Shown here: positions 18,415-28,716 of the stretch, one piece after another | Layout of the letters: the number at the start of each line of letters is the position of its first letter | Numbering within the stretch: position 1 is the stretch's first letter | NCBI GenBank assembly: GCA_020724225.1 | Contig: DYHI01000011.1 | Location: 1-33,587 of the forward strand | Reading direction: 5' to 3' | From: Candidatus Altimarinus sp. | GTDB taxonomy: Bacteria > Patescibacteriota > Gracilibacteria > BD1-5 > UBA6164 | Length of the DNA stretch: 33,587 nt | Notes under the pieces: model-generated | What the model saw: only the letters and a program-made list of their open reading frames with translations | Database searches by the model: none | What the model was told of the DNA's origin: nothing | Program-made: the position numbers and the translations under genes

Positions 18415-21400
18415 ATGAACAAAAAAGTTCTTAATATTTTCTTTGCAATACTTATAACTTCAGTATCAGTTATAGGTGTTTATGCATGATATTTACAATG
18501 AAATTTCTTTGACAGTTCATGAAACTCTGTTAGATATGTATGTTATGATACTCCTTGAACTTGATGATACTATAGTTGTGCTGTGTTAATACCTTCAACA
18601 AATAATACTACAACTTGAAATAGTTGTAATTTATCGGACTGAACAACATTAGCTAATTGATCTAGTAAAAATTTATATTATAAAAATTCCTCTTGAAATT
18701 CTTGTATTTATGCAAGCTATAAATGTAATAATTGAACTTTAGCTCGGGGAACTCAATTCTCACCTGCTCCTTCTCAACCTGTAGCTTGATCTACACTTTA
18801 TACTACTAGTTCAGCTTGTACTAGTAGTATAAATAGTTCATGAAATACTTGATGTTCTTGAACTCTTCCTTCTTGAGCTTGAGTTGTAAGTTGTAACTGA
18901 GGTTGTGTTGATTTCTCTCCTGTTAATACTGTTTGGACTTATTCATCTAATCCTACTACTGCTTGTACTTGGTGATGTGCATCTTGATATACTAGAAACT
19001 GAAACTCTTGTGTAGTAAATTCTAATTCAACTACTGTATCTTGAACTTGTACTTGATTACCTAGTAATGCAGTTTATTACAATAACTCAACTAGTTATTC
19101 CATATCAAATGCCCCAACTTGAACTTCTCTAAGTGCTAGTTATCAATCTAATCCTACTTCTAATACTTGTAAATATAAATGTAACTCTTCTTCTACTCGG
19201 AATTGAAGCTCTTGTGTAGTTAATACTTGATGAAATACATGAACTAGTTGATGGAAATGGGTAAAAGTACCAAGTGAATGAGTTTATTTTAGTCCTATGC
19301 CACCACAATGTTCATCACAAAGCATTGAATGATGAAATTGTAATGAATGATGATATTGTATTTGAAATTGATTTGATTTAAAATGCCAATATTCATGAGC
19401 TCAATCATGATTAATAAAAATAGAAACAAATTGGTGAAAAAGTACAATTTCTAATTGTTCGGACCCTTGATCAACATTAAACTTTACTGTATGGAATTCT
19501 ACTCAAGATATAAAAGCATGTATGGAATATAATCTTACAGCACAATGAAGAGTATGACAAACATATAATTGTGATTCAGATAGTAAATTTCAAAATTTAG
19601 CATCTCCTTGGAGATTTGAAACAAATAAATGGTCTTATTTTACTTATCTACAAAATCATAAAACTTTTGTACCTTGAAAATATAGACTTGTAGTAAAAGC
19701 TAATGATTGAACAAAAATATATTGAGATTGGTTAACAATAAATACAAGTTGATCTTTATCTAATCCTGCTAACTGTAATTACTATGCTTACCCTGCTCAA
19801 TCTGTTGAAGATGCAGTAGATTATATACTTAGAACAAAAGATGTACATATATCAACTTGAATTGACTATACAAATATAAAAAACAAATGTCCTGATATAC
19901 AAATAAAAATGATTCAATCTGCTTGAGATGCTGCGAATGTATTTTGAATTAACTTCAAAGATCCTTCTATTGGATGATGATGACAAGCTAATTATGCCGT
20001 ATTATGGGACTTAAGTAGATGTTTTACTAGAACAATTCCAAATCCTCCTAAAACATATTCTGATTGATATGGTAATTCTAATTTACCTTGAGAAATAAAT
20101 AATCCAGCAATATTTGATTTTCAATCTTGGTATAATTGATGAAGTGCTTGGGCCGCTCCATGATGTTGAAATTGATGAAGATGATCTAAAAGTCAAATTT
20201 ATTGATGACAATCTTGGCAAGCTTGAAAAACTGTAGTATGTCCTGGATGATGATATGGTAACTGATGAGGAACTACAACTTGAACAAATTGTACACTATC
20301 TGATTGAACTACCCTAAATAACTGATCTAGTAAAAATTTATATTATAAAAATTCATCTTGAAATTCTTGTATTTATGCTAGTTATAGATGTAATAGTTGA
20401 ACTCTAGTTCGGGGAACTCAATTTTCTCCAGCACCACAACAACCTACAGCATGATCTATACTTTATACTACTAGTTCTGCTTGTTCTTCTTCTTTAACTT
20501 CTTCATCAGCAATAAATGTATCTTTCTCAAAAACTAAACTAAATGTAACTAATGATAGCTTAAACATAACTGTAAATTGATTAACTTATGATAATTTCCA
20601 ATGATGTAGAGCCGTTTTAGTTCATCCAACTGTACCAAGTGCAGTTAATGCAAACAAGTGTAATAATGTTAATGAATTTACTACTATTAAAGATGCATGA
20701 ACAGATTGGTTTTATAGTAACTGAGTATGGAAAAATACAATTATATCAGATAGTGCAAATATGCCATCTTGAACTAAATTAAGAAGTCATTTTAGAAACA
20801 AAGATACTTGAGAAATTAAAAGTGTAGAGTGGGAAATAATTTGAACAAATACATCATGATGAGCATCTTGATGTTCTTGAACTCTTCCAACTTGAGTTTG
20901 AGTTGTAAGCTGTAATTCAAGTTGTGTTGATTTTTCTCCACAAAATTATACTTGGACTTATTCTACTAACCCTACTACCTCTTGTACTTGGTGATGTAAA
21001 TCTTGATATACTAGAAGCTGAAATTCTTGTATAATAAACTCTACAAGCACTGTTCCTAATTTACCTACCTGCTGAACTAATTGGAAAACAATTTGAATTT
21101 TTACTTGTGATTCTCAAAATAGACAAGTTCAAACTATAAATACATGTTTACCAAATTGATATAGCGATCCAATGTTATGGAATTGGAATAAAACTACAAA
21201 TAGCTTTAGTCATTTAACTTGAAATTTATGTAATTGAGTTTCTAATAATTGATATCCTTGAACATCGTCTACAACAACTACATCTTCTTCATCGTTAGTT
21301 TGGGTATCAACACTTTCATTTTGAGCTCCTCCTTGAAGAGAAGATTTATTATGTGAAAGATTATGATATAATCCAACAAAATTAGAAGGAACATCTTGTA

Positions 21401-21468
21401 GATCTGAATGATTTATATGTTATCAATCTATGTGGTATTGAAATGAATATAAGTGTACTAAAAAGTAA
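18415..21468 (+). CDS. Large secreted Cys-rich repeat surface protein
   Basis: Protein of 1017 residues with signal peptide (1-23, ending SVIGVYA). After YVCYDTPGTGGYYSCAV come two kinds of duplicated modules. Module A (about 69-135 and 625-690) has C-x-LSDGTTL-x-NGSSKNLYYKNSSGNSC-type sequence and ends with LYTTSSAC. Module B (about 144-205 and 817-880) has SGCSGTLP, VVSCN, CVDFSP, WTYS and CTWWC, then GYTR-x-GNSC. Between them is a domain of about 350 residues with ACMEYNLTAQGRVGQTYNCD and Gly-rich stretches, many Gly being TGA. Likely disulphide-stabilised and exposed on the cell surface, perhaps for contact with a host cell. No sorting motif or anchor is recognised. Confidence 0.82.
18658..18820 (+). 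repeat. Module A coding repeat, copy 1
   Basis: About 160 bases nearly identical to 20323-20485 inside the same gene; differences are mostly single substitutions. Confidence 0.85.
18852..19030 (+). repeat. Module B coding repeat, copy 1
   Basis: Closely similar in DNA to 20874-21052 inside the same gene, less conserved than module A. Confidence 0.75.
20323..20485 (+). repeat. Module A coding repeat, copy 2
   Basis: Second copy of the 18658-18820 segment, about 1.66 kb downstream. Confidence 0.85.
20874..21052 (+). repeat. Module B coding repeat, copy 2
   Basis: Second copy of the 18852-19030 segment. A and B appear in the same order in both places, so a larger A-to-B segment was probably duplicated and then parted by insertions. 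Confidence 0.75.
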
Positions 21469-21470
21469 TA

Positions 21471-21515
21471 GTATAAAAAAATAGACTAGTTTAATAACTA
21501 ATCTATTTTTTTATA
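21471..21515. terminator. Bidirectional terminator between surface gene and ksgA
   Basis: GTATAAAAAAATAGA pairs perfectly with TCTATTTTTTTATAC, with a short inner stem, and offers a T-run in both directions. It overlaps the last codons of ksgA. Confidence 0.72.
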
Positions 21516-22325
21516 CAAACCAATCCACTCATCACATCATAACTCTTCCCCTCTTACATTTTCATCATATCAAAGTTCTTTTAATATTAAAAGAACTTTT
21601 TCTTTTTCATATCATCATTTAGTTAAATTATTTAAAAGTTTTTTTCTAGGTTCTTGAAATCATATCTTTATAAATTCTAAAAATTTTTTATCATCTATTT
21701 CTCTATATTTATCGTGTAATTCAAAAAGTAAAACTGCAGACTCTACTTTTGGAGCAGGAACAAAAGAAGATGCCGGAACTTTTATTATTTCACTAACATT
21801 AGCTTTTTTAGCTATAAATAGTGATAAAACTGAACTTCTTAGTTTTCATTTTTTTTCAATTTGTCATTCAATTATCTTATCTCCCACATCTTTTTGCATC
21901 AAAATAAGCATTTTTTCAGGATTATTGGTTACATCATATAAAAATCTATACAATATAGGTGATGTAATATAATATGGAATATTTGCAATTAAACAATATT
22001 GTTCAGATATAGGTTTAAATCTAAGTACATCTTCATTAAAAATCTGAAAATCCACATCATCAACTTTTAATTCGTAATTCGTAATTCGTAATTGAATAAC
22101 TTCAATCATATCTTTATCCAATTCTACCAAATGTAGTGATTTTGGTTTTTGATTAAGTAATTTTTCGGTTAAAGCACCATATCAAGGTCATATTTCTAAA
22201 ATATTTTTTCATTTAATTTCAAAAGTAGAAGAAATAATTCATAAAATATTCTCATCTATTAAAAAATTTTGTCATAATGACTTTTTGGCTTTAATTGAGT
22301 ACTTCTTAAAAAATTCTTGATTCAT
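21498..22325 (-). CDS. rsmA: 16S rRNA dimethyladenosine transferase (KsgA/RsmA)
   Basis: Protein of 275 residues. It dimethylates two adjacent adenines near the 3' end of 16S rRNA late in 30S assembly. Seen motifs: KKSLGQNFLIDENIL at the start, ILEIGPGYGALTEKLL (motif I, SAM binding), LVELDKDM (motif II), NEDVL, and the catalytic IANIPYYITSPILYRFL (motif IV). The C-terminal part is the small helical rRNA-binding domain. Between motif II and NEDVL is LRITNYEL, encoded by a 7-base tandem repeat that adds a few residues. The last codons run into the shared terminator hairpin. Confidence 0.95.
22069..22093 (-). repeat. Heptamer tandem repeat inside ksgA (AATTCGT)
   Basis: Three full AATTCGT units plus AATT on the plus strand. 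Three units are 21 bases, so the gene stays in frame and gains LRITNYE. Confidence 0.85.
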
Positions 22326-22405
22326 AAAAAAATTTATGTTTTTAAATAAAAACTATTATAAAAATATTTTTCTAAAATAAAAATTTAAAAATATATCTCA
22401 TTTTT

Positions 22406-22434
22406 TTGACACTAAAAAAATATTATGATACGAT
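22406..22434 (+). promoter_or_regulatory. Promoter of the WxL-like surface protein gene
   Basis: Perfect -35 TTGACA (22406-22411), 17-base spacer, TACGAT (22429-22434), 45 bases before the ATG. Confidence 0.55.
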
Positions 22435-22478
22435 ATATTTACAGTCAAAAACAAAATTTATTTTTTAACAAAAAGTTT

Positions 22479-23141
22479 ATGACAAAAACAAATACAAAAA
22501 AGATACTTGCTATCTTAACTGCAGCTATATTAACAATTAATAGTACTTATGCTGCTACACAAATTGGTACTTGATCTGTATCTGGAACTTCTTCTTTTGA
22601 TTCTGCAGTTATGTGGAATGATTTAATTCCTGGTACTGCAACTGGTACAGTTACTTGAATAGTTGTAACTGCAAATGTATTACCAACTCTAAATATGGTA
22701 ATATCTACAGGAACAATTAATTTAGGAACATTAAGTGCTTCTGCTTACTCAACTGGTTCTTTAAGTATTGAAGTTGGTACAAATGCATCTCAATGAGTTA
22801 ATGTTACTGCTAAATCTGGTACAGGATGATTAAGAAGTGCATCAGCAAATTCTATAATAAATGATACTCTTTCTGATGGATTAGCTGAAAGTTATAGATT
22901 TAGTTCTGCTTTACAAGCTGCTGCAGATTCTTCTGTTGCTTGATACGCACAAACAGCAAATTTATCTACTGAAGTAAATGATAGTACTACATCTCATACT
23001 ATATATTCTACAAATAAACCAGAGTCTTCTAGTGGGGTAAATGATCTAACTTTTTATGTATCTGCAAAAATTGATGAACAAACTCCTGCCGCAAATGATT
23101 ACCAAGATACAATTACAATTACAGTAGTTTGAAACTTTTAA
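22479..23141 (+). CDS. Secreted WxL-like surface protein
   Basis: Protein of 220 residues with a signal peptide ending NSTYA near residue 26. The mature part is beta-rich, Ser/Thr/Gly/Ala-rich and without Cys, with VTANVLPTLNMVISTGTINL and LGTLSASAYSTGSLSIEVGT, and ends NDYQDTITITVVGNF, a strand typical of the C-terminus of WxL and related surface proteins. No anchor is visible. It uses GGT and GGA as well as TGA for glycine, which may reflect strong expression. The next gene encodes a DUF916-like partner, the combination known from WxL loci of Gram-positive bacteria, so attachment through that partner is likely. A good promoter and a terminator bracket it. Confidence 0.75.
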
Positions 23142-23157
23142 TTATTTGACTTAAATT

Positions 23158-23190
23158 AAAGACTATAGAAAATCTATAGTCTTTTTTTTT
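23158..23190 (+). terminator. Rho-independent terminator after the WxL-like gene
   Basis: AAAGACTATAGA and TCTATAGTCTTT form a perfect 12-bp stem with a three-base loop, followed by a run of T. Confidence 0.88.
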
Positions 23191-23245
23191 GATTTTTATC
23201 AAAAAAGGCTTATATTAAAGAAAATTTATTGTGTTAATACATTTT

Positions 23246-24670
23246 ATGAAAAAAATAATTACTTTTTTTATACTTATAACTTTACTATTTTCTATATTTC
23301 CTTTTATATCTAATGCAAATATAGATATAACTGTTTCTCCTATAAAATACGAACTTACAATAGAAAAATGACAAACTGATAATAAAATAGTAAAAATATA
23401 TAATAATACTGATTTTGTACAAGAAATTTTTGTTACTACAAAAAATGCAATATCTATGCAAGATAATTGACAACCAAATTTTGTAGAAGAAATTGAAAAT
23501 CCAGAACTTTATTTAGCTGATTGGATTACTCCTAGTATAACAAATTTCGATATAAATCCATGAGAAAATATGGATATACCTTTTAGTATAACCGTTCCAA
23601 ATAATGCAAATCCTTGATGACACTACTGAGCAATTTTTTTTAATGTTAAAGAAACAAATACTTGATGACAAATAAATATTCAAAAAAGAATTTGAGTTTT
23701 AGTACTGTTAAAAATTCCATGAGAGGTAAGTGCTGTATGAGAAATAAAAGATATAAAAATTGCAGTGACTGACTGATGATGATGGGCATGAAGTAAAAAT
23801 GATAAATCAAACTTTATATGAAAAATATTTAAAAAATATGTTTTATGAGATAAAAGTGATTCTACAATAGAATTAGCAAAAAATGATACTAAAAATTCTG
23901 AAAATGAAGAAGATTTAGACTTATCTAGTGCTGATGAAAAAATAAATAATACTGTAAATTGAATTGAAAACAATACTGAAAAGAACTCTGATAAAAAAAG
24001 TGATTTTAATGTAGATTTAACAATAGATTTTGAAAATAAATGAAATACTCATCTGAAACCAACTTGAAAAATAGAAATAGTTGATGAAGACTGAAATACT
24101 CTTAAAAAAATATGAAAGGAAACTATTAAAAACGAAGCATGAGCAATTATATGAGAAAAAGTAGTAGATTACATACCTATAAATGATGAAAACTGAAATG
24201 TGCTACCGAATGAAAACAGAAAATTTAATCAAAACTGGGATTGATTTGCATACGAAACACTTGATGAAAATTGAAAAAAAATAATAAAATATTATGACCC
24301 TAGCGAATATTATTCATCTAAAAATACAAAAGAAAATTGATATTTAATGCCTTGGGAAAGAGTATGTACTAGAGAAATAAATAAAAAATTAACTGCAAAA
24401 ATTAATTTAAAATATACAGATCCAGACTGAAAAGAAGTTGAATTTAATTCAGCAAGAGATTTTAATGTATCTTATAACGAAGAGTATATATGATTAAATT
24501 GGTATGTAGTATTACCATTAATTATCTTTTGATTATTATTAATTCTATATTTTATCTTATGAGCATGTAAAAAAAGGAAATGTCCAAAATGTAAGAAAAA
24601 AGTCTGAAAAGATATGCAAATTTGCCCATACTGTGGGGAAAAATTAAAACACAAAAAAAGTAGCAAATAG
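23246..24670 (+). CDS. DUF916-like membrane protein with C-terminal zinc ribbon
   Basis: Protein of 474 residues. Signal peptide 1-24 (FPFISNA). Residues about 25-165 resemble DUF916 (WxL-interacting, peptidoglycan-binding) domains: VSPIKYELTIEKGQTDNKIV, IYNNTDFVQEIFVTTKNAI, ADWITPS, IPFSITVPNNANPGGHYGAI. Then a charged Asp/Asn/Lys-rich linker (residues about 205-260), a second beta domain with LTIDFENKGNTHLKPTGKIE, another of about 100 residues, a membrane helix (WYVVLPLIIFGLLLILYFIL) near 415-436, and a cytoplasmic zinc ribbon, CPKCKKKVGKDMQICPYCG. It would hold the WxL-like protein outside while sensing or binding something inside; the internal role is a guess. Confidence 0.82.
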
Positions 24671-24688
24671 CTACTTTTTTTGTGTTTT
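24646..24688. terminator. Bidirectional terminator overlapping two gene ends
   Basis: A 19-bp perfect stem (left arm ends AAGTAGC, right arm starts GCTACTT) with a five-base loop that contains part of the DUF916-like stop codon. A- and T-tracts serve both directions; the right arm meets the stop of the minus-strand gene. Confidence 0.8.
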
Positions 24689-25394
24689 AATAACATTGTT
24701 CTGTTTTATAATTCCATTGATTATTAATTTTTGTTATATCATCTAAATTTAAATTCATATAATCTATTAAACTATCATAATTAGTTCTTGTTTTTTGAAA
24801 TTGTTTTTTTCTATAATCTTTTGTTACTTGTAATTTATTTATTTGAAGCAAATTATTTGCAACTTTTTTATAAATTCATAATTTATATTCCACCAATTCC
24901 ATACATTCTGTTTCAACGAAATATGATTTAGATCATAAAATTGTAGTTGTATTATCTGAACAAGAAAGGTATTCTTTTATAATTGACTCTTCGTTACTTG
25001 GCTCACAATATTTTTTATACCTGTGCCGTAAAACTCAATACTCTCAAAAAATTTCATTTATATCATTTACTCAGTCTATATAAGTTTCTTTTCTATCTGG
25101 TCAAAAATAATAATCTTTTCACTTTTGTAAAGAATCAAGAAATAAAACTGCTTCTTTATCTATTTCTTTAAACTTTTTATCCAAAACTATTTGGTAAGCA
25201 ATTTCTTCCCTATCATTAGTTTGAGCACATATAAAATCTTCTATACTTCTAGGACTTCATCAATCATTTTCTTTGATACACTGTTCAATTTCACTGGTAT
25301 ATTTACATGAATTACCCGTATTATCTGCTCTGATTGAATAAATTGATCATACCAATATCAAAAAAAATATTGAAATTATAAAAACTTTTTTCAT
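24687..25394 (-). CDS. Hypothetical secreted protein, 235 aa
   Basis: A signal peptide or N-terminal anchor (MKKVFIISIFFLILVGSIYS) is followed by a mostly helical, polar chain with seven or so Cys, including GNSCKYTSEIEQCIKEN, DFICAQTND, KKYCEPSN and a last TEQCY. Outside the cytoplasm these could form disulphides. No family is recognised. It is the last gene of a three-gene minus-strand run after hsp20 and a 75-aa membrane protein, three bases downstream of the latter. Confidence 0.78.
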
Positions 25395-25397
25395 AGG

Positions 25398-25625
25398 TTA
25401 TTTTTTTCTTTTAAAAACTCATATAATTTTAACTAATCATTTTCAAAATAAAGAATATGAAAAACAAAAAGTTTTTTTAAATACTCCTGTAATTTTCAAA
25501 AAAACTTTTTTTCAAAGTGATGTTTGACTAGCTCAAAAAATAGATGCCAAAGCTCATCATATAATAAGTCCTGTTACAATTTTATCTACTTTTGTTATTG
25601 ATTTATCAACTTTCTTTCTAAACAT
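25398..25625 (-). CDS. Small hydrophobic protein, 75 aa
   Basis: MFRKKVDKSITKVDKIVTGL is followed by a glycine/alanine-rich hydrophobic helix (IIGGALASIFGAS) and a basic end, VFKRKK. It resembles a small inner membrane protein with one or two segments. No family recognised. It stands 32 bases after hsp20 and three bases before the 235-aa gene, so one message is likely. Confidence 0.65.
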
Positions 25626-25657
25626 TTACTGAAATTTTAAATTATAAGTGCTAAATA

Positions 25658-26080
25658 CTAGCTCTCAACTTTATTTATTTTTATACTTTTTGAATCAAAA
25701 TTAAGTTTTGGAATATTTATTATAAGTAAATTATTTTCCATAACAGCTTTTATATTATCAAAATCCATATTTTCTGGTAAAATTACATTTCTTACGAAAC
25801 TTCACCAGAAACATTCACTATTTCTTATAATATTTCACTCATAATAATTTTCTGGTTTATTTCTATTTCAACTTATTGTCAAAACTGACTTATTTACAGA
25901 CAAATCTATATCATCTAAATCAACTCAAGCAATTGGAGCTACTATAACTATAGAATCTCATTTTTCAATTATATCAAGTGCAACCTGTCAAACTTCATTA
26001 TCTATAATTGAAATTTCTTTATCCAATACTTCAAGATCTTCATTTTCATCTCATCATCAAACTCAAAAAAGTTTAAACAT
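25658..26080 (-). CDS. Small heat shock protein, Hsp20/alpha-crystallin family
   Basis: Protein of 140 residues. The alpha-crystallin domain starts around GQVALDIIEKGDSIVIVAPI, followed by AGVDLDDIDLSVNKSVLTIS (the V-x-N/D-x-x-L-x-I-S/K-G strand), RNSECFWGSFVRNVILPENM (equivalent of the E-R-x-x-G-x-F-x-R-x-x-x-L-P motif) and ends with NNLLIINIPK. It would hold unfolding proteins in a soluble state. No CIRCE sequence was found upstream. It appears to be first in an operon with two secreted or membrane proteins, an unusual partnership. Confidence 0.9.
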
Positions 26081-26185
26081 AACTCAAAAATTTTAAAATT
26101 TTAAATGATAAATGTTAAATAAACGATTTAATTTATTTAATCGTCAAAAATTCGCATTAACATTTCAAAATTATTATATCAATTT

Positions 26186-26214
26186 TTGTAAAAAAACAAA
26201 TAAAATGATACAAT
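26186..26214 (+). promoter_or_regulatory. Probable promoter of pilC
   Basis: TTGTAA (26186-26191), 17-base spacer, TACAAT (26209-26214), 31 bases before the ATG. Confidence 0.45.
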
Positions 26215-26245
26215 ATTACAAGATAATAAATAAAAAATATAAAAA

Positions 26246-27388
26246 ATGAAAAAAATAAATTTTTCAGAAATAAAAAACAGTGTTTTGATCAAATTTAATG
26301 AATTTAGAACAAATTCAATATCAAAAAATCAGAGATTAAGTATAAAAGAAAAAATAAATTTTCTTGATAGTTTTAGTACACTTTTAAATTCTTGAATACC
26401 TGTAACTAGTTCTCTCAAAATTATTTCTTACCAAACAAAAAATAAATGATTAAAAAAAATGATAGATACAATTTTAAATGATATAAATAGATGATCTAGT
26501 TTAAAAGAAAGTTTTTGAAGATTTTCTAGCATTTTTAAGATTTTTGATTTGTCAATTATTGAGATGTGAGAACTTACTTGAAAAGTATGAGATGCAATAG
26601 ATGTAATCAGAGAAAAGGAAGAAAAAATGAAAGAAATAAAATCAAAGATTCTTTGAGCTTTTATTTACCCATCAATTATAGTTACTTTAGCCTTAGCAAT
26701 GATAGTAACATTCATCGTTTATGTAATACCAAAGATTACAGAAATGTATAAAGATGCAAAAGTAAATTTACCTAAATTAACTCAAAATGTTATAGAAATA
26801 TCAGATTTCTTAGAAGCAAATGTAATTTATATATGTTTATGAATAATTGGATTAATTATTGTAATTTATATATTCAAAACTCATAAAAAAACAAAAATTT
26901 ATTTTGACCAATTTGTTTTGACATTACCTATTTTTTGACATCTACTTAAAAAGAAAATACTTTCAATGTTTACATCATCACTTTGAACATTATTAAAAAA
27001 TTGAATAATTATAAACAAGTCTTTAGAAATAAGTTCATGAGTCGTAAACAATGATTATTACAAAAAAGAGATAGAAAAAATAATAAGTTGAGTTTCTTCT
27101 TGAGAAGATTTTTCAAGATTACTTTGAATAGAAAATATAAGTAATTGAAAAGAAAGTAAATTTTTTCCTATTGAACTAGCCTCAGCGGTTAAAATCTGAG
27201 AACAAACATGAAAATTATCAGACTTACTTTTAAAAATTTCAAATAAATACAACAAAGAAATGGATGATACTGTAAAAAATCTATCAACTGCAATAGAACC
27301 AATAGTAATCATATTTGTATGACTAATAATTTGAACTCTAATTATGGCTATAATGTTGCCTTTCTTTAATATGGTTAATGTACTTTAA
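26246..27388 (+). CDS. pilC: Type IV pilus / type II secretion inner membrane protein (PilC/GspF)
   Basis: Protein of 380 residues with the two T2SSF domains of the PilC/GspF family. First domain: FLDSFSTLLNSGIPVTSSLK, then IEMGELTGKVGDAIDVI, followed by the membrane pair around FIYPSIIVTLALAMIVTFIV. Second domain: FTSSLGTLLKNGIIINKSLE, PIELASAVKIGEQTGKLSDL, and the last helix PIVIIFVGLIIGTLIMAIML. It forms the inner membrane platform that works with PilB/PilT ATPases to assemble pili. It is not next to other pilus genes in this window. In host-dependent CPR cells such pili probably serve attachment or DNA uptake. Confidence 0.93.
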
Positions 27389-27604
27389 TTATTTTATACT
27401 ATCTTGTATAGCTTTTTGTAAATCCTCATTATCTTGGTTATACAAATCTCTTACAGCTCTAACATCTTTTACACTTCCCTCTAGAGTATTACCATAATCA
27501 TTTATTACATTTTTTGTATCTTCTACAACTCATACTCAATCTCTAGTAGGCATAGAACAAGAAAAAAGGAAAAAAGAAACCAAAATTAAAATCGTTGTTT
27601 TCAT
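27389..27604 (-). CDS. Small putative lipoprotein, 71 aa
   Basis: The start MKTTILILVSFFLFSCSMPT has a hydrophobic stretch ending in a lipobox-like F-S-C. The rest is polar and helical: VVEDTKNVINDYGNTLEGSV, RAVRDLYNQDNEDLQ. No family is recognised. It is 11 bases downstream of the pseudouridine synthase gene and convergent with pilC, whose stop adjoins its own. Confidence 0.75.
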
Positions 27605-27615
27605 AAATCAGAAAT

Positions 27616-28605
27616 TTAAATACTAAAGTTTATTATTTTTTTCATGTCATATTTTAATTCTCAAACAAATTCTACTCTTTTTCAATATAATTCAAATCAA
27701 AGTTTATAACTATGAAGAGCTTGTCTTTCTAATCAATATTCCTTCATTACTTCCTTATTTATATCAGCATTTCCATATACCTTATCTCAAATAATTGGAA
27801 ATCAAATACTTGATAGATGAACTCTAATCTGATGAGTTCTACCTGTTTCAAGTTTTATCTTTAAAATAGTGTATTTTGGAGAATTTTCATTATCTAAAAA
27901 CCCCCTACCCCCCTTTACAAAAGGGGGAATCATTCCTATATTATCATAAATATATCCCAAAACTTCTCAATGAGTTATAGCTATTTTTGGATTTATGGGA
28001 TTTTTTGTTGTCATCTTTATCTTGTCAGTTGGATGTCTACCAATGTATGATTCTATTTTAAATTGTTTATCCTTAAATACTCAGGCAACTATTGCTATGT
28101 AAAACTTATCAACTTCTCTTTTTTGAATTATATCTTGTAAATACTTCATCATCTTATCATTTTTTGCTATCATTATAAGTCCTGAAGTATCTTTATCAAG
28201 CCTATGAACAATTCAAGGCCTCTCCTCTCAACCTATTGTAGCAAGGTTTTTAGTATGATATAAAAGTGCATTAACAAGTGTTCAAGTTTTACCTTCTTCT
28301 CACGGAACTGGATGAGTATTTATTCAAGCATCTTTATTAACAATTATTAAATTTTCATCTTCATAAACTATATCTAAATCTATTTCTTCAGCATCAACTT
28401 TTGCTTTTCATATAACTATATTTATCTCAATTTCTTCTTTATTTTTGATTTTTATATTTTTTTTTATTTCATTTCAATTTACTTTTACTTGTCATTTATC
28501 AATTATTTTTTGTATAAAACTTCTAGAAAAATCTTGAAAAAGAGTTGATAAATACATATCAACTCTTTGTGGTTTATCTAAATATACACAAAAACTATAA
28601 TTCAT
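27616..28605 (-). CDS. RluD-family 23S rRNA pseudouridine synthase
   Basis: Protein of 329 residues. An N-terminal S4-like domain (RVDMYLSTLFQDFSRSFIQK, then KVNG) is followed by the catalytic domain: VYEDENLIIVNKDAGINTHP, then GIVHRLDKDTSGLIMIAKN with the catalytic Asp of HRLDKDTSG, KFYIAIVAG, and LETGRTHQIRVHLSSIGFPI, which completes the active site. It turns uridines of 23S rRNA into pseudouridine. Just before the LETGRTHQ block there are about 16 extra residues (IPPFVKGGRG) encoded by a C/G-run palindrome; the frame stays open. A heptamer repeat lies directly upstream of the start. Confidence 0.93.
27896..27940 (-). repeat. Palindromic C/G-run element inside the rluD-type gene
   Basis: CCCCCTTT-ACA-AAAGGGGG forms an 8-bp hairpin, preceded by CCCCCTA. 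The minus strand encodes MIPPFVKGGRG, the translation of a hairpin element common in many bacterial genomes (recalled, not searched). Confidence 0.75.
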
Positions 28606-28610
28606 TACAC

Positions 28611-28640
28611 AGTATTAAGTATTAAGTATTAAGTATTAAG
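28611..28640. repeat. Heptamer tandem repeat (AGTATTA)
   Basis: Four exact AGTATTA units plus AG, six bases upstream of the pseudouridine synthase start. A partial related stretch (CTTAATACTTACTACT) lies at about 28672. Confidence 0.9.
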
Positions 28641-28716
28641 AAATGATAGATAAAATTAACTATAAAACTACTTAATACTTACTACTCAGTTCTTATTACT
28701 ATAAAGCTTCGCTTTT

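Noticed and set aside
16359-24670. Many short minus-strand frames opposite the surface-protein genes
   Set aside because: They are complements of the plus-strand surface genes, which have signal peptides, repeats and consistent Cys patterns under code 25.
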